NCBI RefSeq assembly: GCF_910589235.1
Contig: NC_060955.1
Coordinates: 11,800,837 to 11,864,836 of the forward strand
Length of the DNA stretch: 64,000 nt
Direction of reading: 5' to 3'
DNA from: Vespa crabro
Taxonomy: Eukaryota > Arthropoda > Insecta > Hymenoptera > Vespidae
Part shown: piece by piece, positions 40,401 to 53,500 of the stretch
Layout of the letters: each line of letters starts with the position of its first letter
Position numbering within the stretch: the first letter of the stretch is position 1
Notes under the pieces: generated by a model
The model's input: the letters and a program-made list of their open reading frames with translations, nothing else
Database searches by the model: none
Told to the model about the DNA's origin: nothing
Made by a program: the position numbers and the translations under genes

Positions 40401-41828
40401 TCGACGTTTTAACCTTGTTTCTAATCGTATATACGTTTTTTCGTTCATAATGGCGTACCATCGAAATACGAAATAATGAAATCACATTCAAATTCAATTA
40501 GTTTATATTCTGTCGACGCAGAATAAAGATTACAACAAGAATATATCTTCCTGACTGTGTGTAAATAGAAGTTTTAACATGAAAATTGTCGAAAAATGAG
40601 ATCGACAAATGCGAATTTTGTTAAATGCTGAGATAAAATCGTGAACACATTGAAATTACTCGTACCACAGCTTCAGAAATGTTTCCAATCAATTCGGACA
40701 TTGTATTTCTTAAGAACAAACATTTATTTTATCTTGGAATCGAAGTTATAACCTTGTTTCATATTTTATATACGATTATTAGCTCATAAAGAAGTATCAT
40801 CGAAATACGAAATTTGAAATCTCAATCAATATCAATGCTTTTATATTCTATCGACGCAGAATATACAAAGGAACAAGAACATAAGTTTGTCACTATGTGT
40901 AAATACGAGTTTCAACATGAATATTGTAGAAAAATGAGATCGACACATGCGAATTTCGTTAATTGCAGAGCTTCAATCGTGAAAACATTGAACTTACTCG
41001 TACCACATCTTGAGAAATGTTTCCAATCGATTCGGACATTGTATTTCTGAAGATCATACATCCATTTCATCTTGGAAACGACGTTATAACCTTGTTTCAT
41101 ATGTTATATATGATTATTAGCTCATAAAGAAGTATCATCGAAATACGAAATTTGAAATCTCAATCAATATCAATGCTATTATATTCTATCGACGCAGAAT
41201 ATACAATGGAACAAGATCATAAGTTTGTCACTATGTGTAAATACGAGTTTCAACATGAATATTGTAGAAAAATGAGATCGACACATGCGAATTTCGTTAA
41301 TTGCTGAGATTTAATCGTGAAAGCATTTAACTAACTCGTACCACAGCTTGAGAATTGTTTCCAATCGATTCGGACATTGTATTTCTGAAGATCAAACATC
41401 TCTTTGATATTGGAATCGACGTTTTAACCTTGTTTCTAATCGTATATACGTTTTTTCGTTCATAATGGCGTACCATCGAAATACGAAATAATGAAATCTC
41501 ATTCAAATTCAATTAGTTTATATTCTGTCGACGCAGAATAAAGATTACAACAAGAATATATCTTCCTGACTGTGTGTAAATAGAAGTTTTAACATGAAAA
41601 TTGTCGAAAAATGAGATCGACAAATGCGAATTTTGTTAAATGCTGAGATAAAATCGTGAACACATTGAAATTACTCGTACCACAGTTTCAGAAATGTTTC
41701 CAATCAATTCGAACATTGTATTTCTGAAGATCAAACATTTATTTTATCTTGGTATCGACGTTATAACCTTGTTTCATATTTTATATACGATTATTAGCTC
41801 ATAAAGAAGTATCATCGAAATACGAAAT
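37431..41828. repeat. C-A-B trimers with one extra C
   Basis: Starts: 37431 C, 37769 A, 38108 B, 38446 C, 38784 C, 39122 A, 39461 B, 39799 C, 40137 A, 40476 B, 40814 C, 41152 A, 41491 B. The extra C at 38446 makes the only C-C pair in the window. C copies at 38446, 39799 and 40814 share CACATCTTGAG and CTTGGAAACGACG; the C at 38784 lacks both. B copies at 39461 and 40476 share TTCTTAAGAACAAAC. The last trimers are therefore recent copies. Confidence 0.9.
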
Positions 41829-42843
41829 TTCAAATCTCAATCAATATCAATGCTTTTATATTCTATCGACGCAGAATATACAATGGAACAAGAACGTAAG
41901 TTTGTCACTATGTGTAAATACGAGTTTTAACATGAATATTGTCGAAAATTGAGATCGACACATGCGAATTTCTTTAATTGCAGAGATGTAATCGTGAAAT
42001 CATTGAACTTATTCGTACCACAGCTTGAGAAATGTTTCCAATCTATTCGGACATTGTATTTCTGAAGATCAAACATCCATTTTATCTTGGAAACGACGTT
42101 ATAACCTTGTTTCATATGTTATATATGATTATTAGCTCATAAAGAAGTATCATCGAAATACGAAATTTGAAATCTCAATCAATATCAATGCTATTATATT
42201 CTATCGACGCAGAATATACAATGGAACAAGATCATAAGTTTGTCACTATGTGTAAATACGAGTTTCAACATGAATATTGTAGAAAAATGAGATCGACACA
42301 TGCGAATTTCGTTAATTGCTGAGATTTAATCGTGAAAGCATTTAACTAACTCGTACCACAGCTTGAGAATTGTTTCCAATCGATTCGGACATTGTATTTC
42401 TGAAGATCAAACATCTATTTGATATTGGAATCGACGTTTTAACCTTGTTTCTAATCGTATATACGTTTTTTCGTTCATAATGGCGTACCATCGAAATACG
42501 AAATAATGAAATCTCATTCAAATTCAATTAGTTTATATTCTGTCGACGCAGAATAAAGATTACAACAAGAATATATCTTCCTGACTGTGTGTAAATAGAA
42601 GTTTTAACATGAAAATTGTCGAAAAATGAGATCGACAAATGCGAATTTTGTTAAATGCTGAGATAAAATCGTGAACACATTGAAATTACTCGTACCACAG
42701 TTTCAGAAATGTTTCCAATCAATTCGAACATTGTATTTCTGAAGATCAAACATTCATTTTATCTTGGAATCGACGTTATAACCTTGTTTCATATTTTATA
42801 TACGATTATTAGCTCATAAAGAAGTATCATCGAAATACGAAAT

Positions 42844-43182
42844 TTGAAATCTCAATCAATATCAATGCTTTTATATTCTATCGACGCAGAATATACCAAG
42901 TAACAAGAACATAAGTTTGTCACTATGTGTAAATACGAGTTTCAACATGAATATTGTAGAAAAATGAGATCGACACATGCGAATTTCGTTAATTGCAGAG
43001 CTTCAATCGTGAAAACATTGAACTTACTCGTACCACAGCTTGAGAAATGTTTCCAATCGATTCGAACATTGTATTTCTGAAGATCAAACATCTATTTGAT
43101 ATTGGAATCGACGTTTTAACCTTGTTTCTTATCGTATATACGTTTTTTCGTTCATAATGGCGTACCATCGAAATACGAAATA
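42844..43182. repeat. Hybrid C/A monomer in the first pentamer
   Basis: Class C up to GAGAAATG and CGATTCGAAC, then A-type GATCAAACATC, TATTTGATATTGG and S end, followed by B at 43183. The switch lies within about 43066-43085. It has AATATACCAAGTAAC where other C copies have ACAAAGGAAC, a private change. It differs from the C/A hybrid at 3932, whose switch is further left, so the two arose separately. Confidence 0.85.
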
Positions 43183-44197
43183 ATGAAATCTCATTCAAAT
43201 TCAATTAGTTTATATTCTGTCGACGCAGAATAAAGATTACAACAAGAATATATCTTCCTGACTGTGTGTAAATAGAAGTTTTAACATGAAAATTGTCGAA
43301 AAATGAGATCGACAAATGCGAATTATGTTAAATGCTGAGATAAAATCGTGAAAACAATGAAATTACTCGTACCACAGCTTCAGAAATGTTTCCAATCAAT
43401 TCGGACATTGTATTTCTGAAGATCAAACATTTATTTTATCTTGGAATCGACGTTATAACCTTGTTTCATATTTTATATACGATTATTAGCTCATAAAGAA
43501 GTATCATCGAAATACGAAATTTCAAATCTCAATCAATATCAATGCTTTTATATTCTATCGACGCAGAATATACAATGGAACAAGAACGTAAGTTTGTCAC
43601 TATGTGTAAATACGAGTTTTAACATGAATATTGTCGAAAATTGAGATCGACACATGCGAATTTCTTTAATTGCAGAGATGTAATCGTGAAATCATTGAAC
43701 TTATTCGTACCACAGCTTGAGAAATGTTTCCAATCTATTCGGACATTGTATTTCTGAAGATCAAACATCCATTTTATCTTGGAATCGACGTTATAACCTT
43801 GTTTCATATTTTATATACGATTATTAGCTCATAAAGAATTATCATCGAAATACGAAATTTGAAATCTCAATCAATATCAATGCTATTATATTCTATCGAC
43901 GCAGAATATTCAATGGAACAAGATCATAAGTTTGTCACTATGTGTAAATACGAGATTCAACATGAATATTGTAGAAAAATGAGATCGACACATGCGAATT
44001 TCGTTAATTGCTGAGATTTAATCGTGAAAGCATTGAACTAACTCGTACCACAGCTTGAGAATTGTTTCCAATCGAATCGGACATTGTATTTCTGAAGATC
44101 AAACATCTATTTGATATTGGAATCGACGTTTTGACCTTGTTTCTTATCGTATATACGTTTTTTCGTTCATAATGGCGTACCATCGAAATACGAAATA

Positions 44198-44535
44198 ATG
44201 AAATCTCATTCAAATTCAATTAGTTTATATTCTGTCGACGCAGAATAAAGATTACAACAAGAATATATCTTCCTGACTGTGTGTAAATAGAAGTTTTAAC
44301 ATGAAAATTGTCGAAAAATGAGATCGACAAATGCGAATTTTGTTAAATGCTGAGATAAAATCGTGAACACATTGAAATTACTCGTACCACAGCTTCAGAA
44401 ATGTTTCCAATCGATTCGAACATTGTATTTCTGAAGATCATACATCCATTTTATCTTGGAATCGACGTTATAACCTTGTTTCATATGTTATATATGATTA
44501 TTAGCTCATAAAGAAGTATCATCGAAATACGAAAT
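44198..44535. repeat. Hybrid B/C monomer of the pentamer
   Basis: Class B to CTTCAGAAATG, then C-like CGATTCGAAC and GATCATACATCC with R end CATATGTTATATATG. Copies are at 45890, 47582 and 49274. The CGATTCGAAC variant is that of the C/A hybrid at 42844, so the C donor was a close relative of it. The switch here is earlier (before about 44412) than in the B/C hybrids at 32355 and 36416. Confidence 0.83.
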
Positions 44536-47500
44536 TTGAAATCTCAATCAATATGAATGCTATTATATTCTATCGACGCAGAATATACAATGGAACAAGA
44601 TCATAAGTTTGTCACTATGTGTAAATACGAGTTTCAACATGAATATTGTAGAAAAATGAGATCGACACATGCGAATTTCGTTAATTGCAGAGATTTAATC
44701 GTGAAAGCATTGAACTAACACGTACCACAGCTTGAGAATTGTTTCCAATCGATTCGGACATTGTATTTCTGAAGATCAAACATCTATTTGATATTGGAAT
44801 CGACGTTTTAACCTTGTTTCTTATCGTATATACGTTTTTTCGTTCATAATGGCGTACCATCGAAATACGAAATAATGAAATCTCATTCAAATTCAATTAG
44901 TTTATATTCTGTCGACGCAGAATAAAGATTACAACAAGAATATATCTTCCTGACTGTGTGTAAATAGAAGTTTTAACATGAAAATTGTCGAAAAATGAGA
45001 TCGACAAATGCGAATTATGTTAAATGCTGAGATAAAATCGTGAACACATTGAAATTACTCGTACCACAGCTTCAGAAATGTTTCCAATCAATTCGGACAT
45101 TGTATTTCTGAAGATCAAACATTTATTTTATCTTGGAATCGACGTTATAACCTTGTTTCATATTTTATATACGATTATTAGCTCATAAAGAAGTATCATC
45201 GAAATACGAAATTTCAAATCTCAATCAATATCAATGCTTTTATATTCTATCGACGCAGAATATACAATGGAACAAGAACGTAAGTTTGTCACTATGTGTA
45301 AATACGAGTTTTAACATGAATATTGTCGAAAATTGAGATCGACACATGCGAATTTCTTTAATTGCAGAGATGTAATCGTGAAATCATTGAACTTATTCGT
45401 ACCACAGCTTGAGAAATGTTTCCAATCAATTCGGACATTGTATTTCTGAAGATCAAACATCCATTTTATCTTGGAATCGACGTTATAACCTTGTTTCATA
45501 TTTTATATACGATTATTAGCTCATAAAGAATTATCATCGAAATACGAAATTTGAAATCTCAATCAATATCAATGCTATTATATTCTATCGACGCAGAATA
45601 TACAATGGAACAAGATCATAAGTTTGTCACTATGTGTAAATACGAGATTCAACATGAATATTGTAGAAAAATGAGATCGACACATGCGAATTTCGTTAAT
45701 TGCTGAGATTTAATCGTGAAAGCATTGAACTAACTCGTACCACAGCTTGAGAATTGTTTCCAATCGATTCGGACATTGTATTTCTGAAGATGAAACATCT
45801 ATTTGATATTGGAATCGACGTTTTGACCTTGTTTCTTATCGTATATACGTTTTTTCGTTCATAATGGCGTACCATCGAAATACGAAATAATGAAATCTCA
45901 TTCAAATTCAATTAGTTTATATTCTGTCGACGCAGAATAAAGATTACAACAAGAATATATCTTCCTGACTGTGTGTAAATAGAAGTTTTAACATGAAAAT
46001 TGTCGAAAAATGAGATCGACAAATGCGAATTTTGTTAAATGCTGAGATAAAATCGTGAACACATTGAAATTACTCGTACCACAGCTTCAGAAATGTTTCC
46101 AATCGATTCGAACATTGTATTTCTGAAGATCATACATCCATTTTATCTTTTAATCGACGTTATAACCTTGTTTCATATGTTATATATGATTATTAGCTCA
46201 TAAAGAAGTATCATCGAAATACGAAATTTGAAATCTCAATCAATATGAATGCTATTATATTCTATCGACGCAGAATATACAATGGAACAAGATCATAAGT
46301 TTGTCACTATGTGTAAATACGAGTTTCAACATGAATATTGTAGAAAAATGAGATCGACACATGCGAATTTCGTTAATTGCAGAGATTTAATCGTGAAAGC
46401 ATTGAACTAACACATACCACAGCTTGAGATTTGTTTCCAATCGATTCGGACATTGTATTTCTGAAGATCAAACATCTATTTTATTTTGGAATCGACGTTT
46501 TAACCTTGTTTCTTATCGTATATACGTTTTTTCGTTCATAATGGCGTACCATCGAAATACGAAATAATGAAATCTCATTCAAATTCAATTAGTTTATATT
46601 CTGTCGACGCAGAATAAAGATTAGAACAAGAATATATCTTCCTGACTGTGTGTAAATAGAAGTTTTAACATGAAAATTTTCGAAAAATGAGATCGACAAA
46701 TGCGAATTTTGTTAAATGCTGAGATAAATTCGTGAACACATTGAAATTACTCGTACCACAGCTTCAGAAATGTTTCCAATCTATTCGGACATTGTATTTC
46801 TGAAGATCAAACATTTATTTTATCTTGGAATCGACGTTATAACCTTGTTTCATATTTTATATACGATTATTAGCTCATAAAGAAGTATCATCGAAATACG
46901 AAATTTCAAATCTCAATCAATATCAATGCTTTTATATTCTATCGACGCAGAATATACAATGGAACAAGAACGTAAGTTTGTCACTATGTGTAAATACGAG
47001 TTTTAACATGAATATTGTCGAAAATTGAGATCGACACATGCGAATTTCTTTAATTGCAGAGATGTAATCGTGAAATCATTGAACTTATTCGTACCACAGC
47101 TTGAGAAATGTTTCCATTCTATTCGGACATTGTATTTCTGAAGATCAAACATCCATTTTATCTTGGAATCGACGTTATAACCTTGTTTCATATTTTATAT
47201 ACGATTATTAGCTCATAAAGAATTATCATCGAAATACGAAATTTGAAATCTCAATCAATATCAATGCTATTATATTCTATCGACGCAGAATATACAATGG
47301 AACAAGATCATAAGTTTGTCACTATGTGTAAATACGAGATTCAACATGAATATTGTAGAAAAATGAGATCGACACATGCGAATTTCGTTAATTGCTGAGA
47401 TTTAATCGTGAAAGCATTGAACTAACTCGTACCACAGCTTGAGAATTGTTTCCAATCGATTCGGACATTGTATTTCTGAAGATCAAACATCTATTTGATA

Positions 47501-50500
47501 TTGGAATAGACGTTTTGACCTTGTTTCTTATCGTATATACGTTTTTTCGTTCATAATGGCGTACCATCGAAATACGAAATAATGAAATCTCATTCAAATT
47601 CAATTAGTTTATATTCTGTCGACGCAGAATAAAGATTACAACAAGAATATATCTTCCTGACTGTGTGTAAATAGAAGTTTTAACATGAAAATTGTCGAAA
47701 AATGAGATCGACAAATGCGAATTTTGTTAAATGCTGAGATAAAATCGTGAACACATTGAAATTACTCGTACCACAGCTTCAGAAATGTTTCCAATCGATT
47801 CGAACATTGTATTTCTGAAGATCATACATCCATTTTATCTTGGAATCGACGTTATAACCTTGTTTCATATGTTATATATGATTATTAGCTCATAAAGAAG
47901 TATCATCGAAATACGAAATTTGAAATCTCAATCAATATGAATGCTATTATATTCTATCGACGCAGAATATACAATGGAACAAGATCATAAGTTTGTCACT
48001 ATGTGTAAATACGAGTTTCAACATGAATATTGTAGAAAAATGAGATCGACACATGCGAATTTCGTTAATTGCAGAGATTTAATCGTGAAAGCATTGAACT
48101 AACACATACCACAGCTTGAGATTTGTATCCAATCGATTCGGACATTGTATTTCTGAAGATCAAACATCTATTTTATTTTGGAATCGACGTTTTAACCTTG
48201 TTTCTTATCGTATATACGTTTTTTCGTTCATAATGGCGTACCATCGAAATACGAAATAATGAAATCTCATTCAAATTCAATTAGTTTATATACTGTCGAC
48301 GCAGAATAAAGATTAGAACAAGAATATATCTTCCTGACTGTGTGTAAATAGAAGTTTTAACATGAAAATTTTCGAAAAATGAGATCGACAAATGCGAATT
48401 TTGTTAAATGCTGAGATAAATTCGTGAACACATTGAAATTACTCGTACCACAGCTTCAGAAATGTTTCCAATCTATTCGGACATTGTATTTCTGAAGATC
48501 AAACATTTATTTTATCTTGGAATCGACGTTATAACCTTGTTTCATATTTTATATACGATTATTAGCACATAAAGAAGTATCATCGAAATACGAAATTTCA
48601 AATCTCAATCAATATCAATGCTTTTATATTCTATCGACGCAGAATATACAATGGAACAAGAACGTAAGTTTGTCACTATGTGTAAATACGAGTTTTAACA
48701 TGAATATTGTCGAAAATTGAGATCGACACATGCGAATTTCTTTAATTGCAGAGATGTAATCGTGAAATCATTGAACTTATTCGTACCACAGCTTGAGAAA
48801 TGTTTCCAATCTATTCGGACATTGTATTTCTGAAGATCAAACATCCATTTTATCTTGGAATCGACGTTATAACCTTGTTTCATATTTTATATACGATTAT
48901 TAGCTCATAAAGAATTATCATCGAAATACGAAATTTGAAATCTCAATCAATATCAATGCTATTATATTCTATCGACGCAGAATATTCAATGGAACAAGAT
49001 CATAAGTTTGTCACTATGTGTAAATACGAGATTCAACATGAATATTGTAGAAAAATGAGATCGACACATGCGAATTTCGTTAATTGCTGAGATTTAATCG
49101 TGAAAGCATTGAACTAACTCGTACCACAGCTTGAGAATTGTTTCCAATCGATTCGGACATTGTATTTCTGAAGATCAAACATCTATTTGATATTGGAATC
49201 GACGTTTTGACCTTGTTTCTTATCGTATATACGTTTTTTCGTTCATAATGGCGTACCATCGAAATACGAAATAATGAAATCTCATTCAAATTCAATTAGT
49301 TTATATTCTGTCGACGCAGAATAAAGATTACAACAAGAATATATCTTCCTGACTGTGTGTAAATAGAAGTTTTAACATGAAAATTGTCGAAAAATGAGAT
49401 CGACAAATGCGAATTTTGTTAAATGCTGAGATAAAATCGTGAACACATTGAAATTACTCGTACCACAGCTTCAGAAATGTTTCCAATCGATTCGAACATT
49501 GTATTTCTGAAGATCATACATCCATTTTATCTTGGAATCGACGTTATAACCTTGTTTCATATGTTATATATGATTATTAGCTCATAAAGAAGTATCATCG
49601 AAATACGAAATTTGAAATCTCAATCAATATGAATGCTATTATATTCTATCGACGCAGAATATACAATGGAACAAGATCATAAGTTTGTCACTATGTGTAA
49701 ATACGAGTTTCAACATGAATATTGTAGAAAAATGAGATCGACACATGCGAATTTCGTTAATTGCAGAGATTTAATCGTGAAAGCATTGAACTAACACATA
49801 CCACAGCTTGAGATTTGTTTCCAATCGATTCGGACATTGTATTTCTGAAGATCAAACATCTATTTTATTTTGGAATCGACGTTTTAACCTTGTTTCTTAT
49901 CGTATATACGTTTTTTCGTTCATAATGGCGTACCATCGAAATACGAAATAATGAAATCTCATTCAAATTCAATTAGTTTATATACTGTCGACGCAGAATA
50001 AAGATTAGAACAAGAATATATCTTCCTGACTGTGTGTAAATAGAAGTTTTAACATGAAAATTGTCGAAAAATGAGATCGACAAATGCGAATTTTGTTAAA
50101 TGCTGAGATAAATTCGTGAACACATTGAAATTACTCGTACCACAGCTTCAGAAATGTTTCCAATCTATTCGGAAATTGTATTTCTGAAGATCAAACATTT
50201 ATTTTATCTTGGAATCGACGTTATAACCTTGTTTCATATGTTATATACGATTATTAGCTCATAAAGAAGTATAATCGAAATACGAAATTTGAAATCTCAA
50301 TCAATATCAATGCTATTATATTCTATCGACGCAGAATACACAATGGAACAAGAACATATGTTTGTCACTATGTGTAAATACGAGTTTCAACATGAATATT
50401 GTAGAAAAATGAGATCGACACATGCGAATTTCGTTAATTGCAGAGATTTAATCGTGAAAGCATTGAACTAACACGTACCACAGCTTGAGAATTGTTTCCA

Positions 50501-53500
50501 ATCGATTCGGACATTGTATTTCTGAAGATCAAACATCTATTTTATCTTGGAATCGACGTTTTAACCTTGTTTCTTATCGTATATACGTTTTTTCGTTCAT
50601 AATGGCGTACCATCGAAATACGAAATAATGAAATCTCATTCAAATTCAATTAGTTTATATTCTGTCGACGCAGAATAAAGATTGCAACAAGAATATATCT
50701 TCCTGACTGTGTGTAAATAGAAGTTTTCACATGAAAATTGTCGAAAAATGAGATCGACAAATGCGAATTTTGTTAAATGCTGAGATAAAATCGTGAACAC
50801 ATTGAAATTACTCGTACCACAGTTTCAGAAATGTTTCCAATCAATTCGGACATTGTATTTCTGAAGATCAAACATTTATTTTATCTTGGAATCGACGTTA
50901 TAACCTTGTTTCATATTTTATATACGATTATTAGCTCATAAAGAAGTATCATCGAAATACGAAATTTGAAATCTCAATCAATATCAATGCTTTTATATTC
51001 TATCGACGCAGAATATACAAAGGAACAAGAACATAAGTTTGTCACTATGTGTAAATACGAGTTTCAACATGAATATTGTAGAAAAATGAGATCGACACAT
51101 GCGAATTTCGTTAATTGCAGAGCTTCAATCGTGAAAACATTGAACTTACTCGTACCACAGCTTGAGAAATGTTTCCAACCGATTCGGACATTGTATTTCT
51201 GAAGATCATACATCCATTTTATCTTGGAATCGACGTTATAACCTTGTTTCATATGTTATATATGATTATTAGCTCATAAAGAAGTATCATCGAAATACGA
51301 AATTTCAAATCTCAATCAATATCAATGCTTTTATATTCTATCGACGCAGAATATACAATGGAACAAGAACATAAGTTTGTCACTATGTGTAAATACGAGT
51401 TTTAACATGAATATTGTCGAAAATTGAGATCGACACATGCGAATTTCTTTAATTGCAGAGATGTAATCGTGAAATCATTGAACTTATTCGTACCACAGCT
51501 TGAGAAATGTTTCCAATCTATTCGGACATTGTATTTCTGAAGATCAAACATCCATTTTATCTTGGAATCGACGTTATAACCTTGTTTCATATTTTATATA
51601 CGATTATTAGCTCATAAAGGATTATCATCGAAATACGAAATTTGAAATCTCAATCAATATCAATGCTATTATATTCTATCGACGCAGAATATACAATGGA
51701 ACAAGATCATAAGTTTGTCACTATGTGTAAATACGAGATTCAACATGAATATTGTAGAAAAATGAGATCGACACATGCGAATTTCGTTAATTGCTGAGAT
51801 TTAATCGTGAAAGCATTGAACTAACTCGTACCACAGCTTGAGAATTGTTTCCAATCGATTCGGACATTGTATTTCTGAAGATCAAACATCTATTTGATAT
51901 TGGAATCGACGTTTTGACCTTGTTTCTTATCGTATATACGTTTTTTCGTTCATAATGGCGTACCATCGAAATACGAAATAATGAAATCTCATTCAAATTC
52001 AATTAATTTATATTCTGTCGACGCAGAATAAAGATTACAACAAGAATATATCTTCCTGACTGTGTGTAAATAGAAGTTTTCACATGAAAATTGTCGAAAA
52101 ATGAGATCGACAAATGCGAATTTTGTTAAATGCTGAGATAAAATCGTAAACACATTGAAATTACTCGTACCACAGCTTCAGAAATGTTTCCAATCTATTC
52201 GGACATTGTATTTCGGAAGATCAAACATTTATTTTATCTTGGAATCGACGTTATAACCTTGTTTCATATGTTATATACGATTATTAGCTCATAAAGAAGT
52301 ATAATCGAAATACGAAATTTGAAATCTCAATCAATATCAATGCTATTATATTCTGTCGACGCAGAATACACAATGGAACAAGAACATAAGTTTGTCACTA
52401 TGTGTAAATACGAGTTTCAACATGAATATTGTAGAAAAATGAGATCGACACATGCGAATTTCGTTAATTGCTGAGATTTAATCGTGAAAGCATTGAACTA
52501 ACACGTACCACAGCTTGAGAATTGTTTCCAATCGATTCGGACATTGTATTTCTGAAGATCAAACATCTATTTTATCTTGGAATCGACGTTTTAACCTTGT
52601 TTCTTATCGTATATACGTTTTTTCGTTCATAATGGCGTACCATCGAAATACGAAATAATGAAATCTCATTCAAATTCAATTAGTTTATATTCTGTCGACG
52701 CAGAATAAAGATTACAACAAGAATATATCTTTCTGACTGTGTGTAAATAGAAGTTTTAACATGAAAATTGTCGAAAAATGAGATCGACAAATGCGAATTT
52801 TGTTAAATGCTGAGATAAAATCGTGAACACATTGAAATTACTCGTACCACAGCTTCAGAAATGTTTCCAATCAATACGGACATTGTATTTCTGAAGATCA
52901 AACATTTATTTTATCTTTGAATCGACGTTATAACCTTGTTTCATATTTTATATACGATTATTAGCTCATAAAGAAGTATCATCGAAATACGAAATTTCAA
53001 ATCTCAATCAATATCAATGCTTTTATATTCTATCGACGCAGAATATACAATGGAACAAGAACATAAGTTTGTCACTATGTGTAAATACGAGTTTTAACAT
53101 GAATATTGTCGAAAATTGAGATCGACACATGCGAATTTCTTTAATTGCAGAGATGTAATCGTGAAATCATTGAACTTATTCGTACCACAGCTTGAGAAAT
53201 GTTTCCAATCTATTCGGACATTGTATTTCTGAAGATCAAACATCCATTTTATCTTGGAATCGACGTTATAACCTTGTTTTATATTTTATATACGATTATT
53301 AGCTCATAAAGAAGTATCATCGAAATACGAAATTTCAAATCTCAATCAATATCAATGCTTTTATATTCTATCGACGCAGAATATACAATGGAACAAGAAC
53401 ATAAGTTTGTCACTATGTGTAAATACGAGTTTTAACATGAATATTGTCGAAAATTGAGATCGACACATGCGAATTTCGTTAATTGCTGAGATTTAATCGT

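Larger units (their letters stand above)
41829..50288. repeat. Pentamer HOR, five tandem copies (1692 bp each)
   Basis: Copies start at 41829, 43521, 45213, 46905 and 48597; the total is exactly 5 x 1692. The first copy reads D, A, B, C/A hybrid, B. The other four read D, A, B/C hybrid, A, B. All D copies share GAACGTAAG. The second A of copies 2 to 5 shares ATATGAATGC (44536, 46228, 47920, 49612). The last B of copies 3 to 5 (46567, 48259, 49951) shares GATTAGAACAAG and AAATTCGTG, and copies 4 and 5 share TATACTGTCGAC. These nested markers suggest stepwise copying. The D at 41829 ends like a C (GGAAACGACG). Confidence 0.92.
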
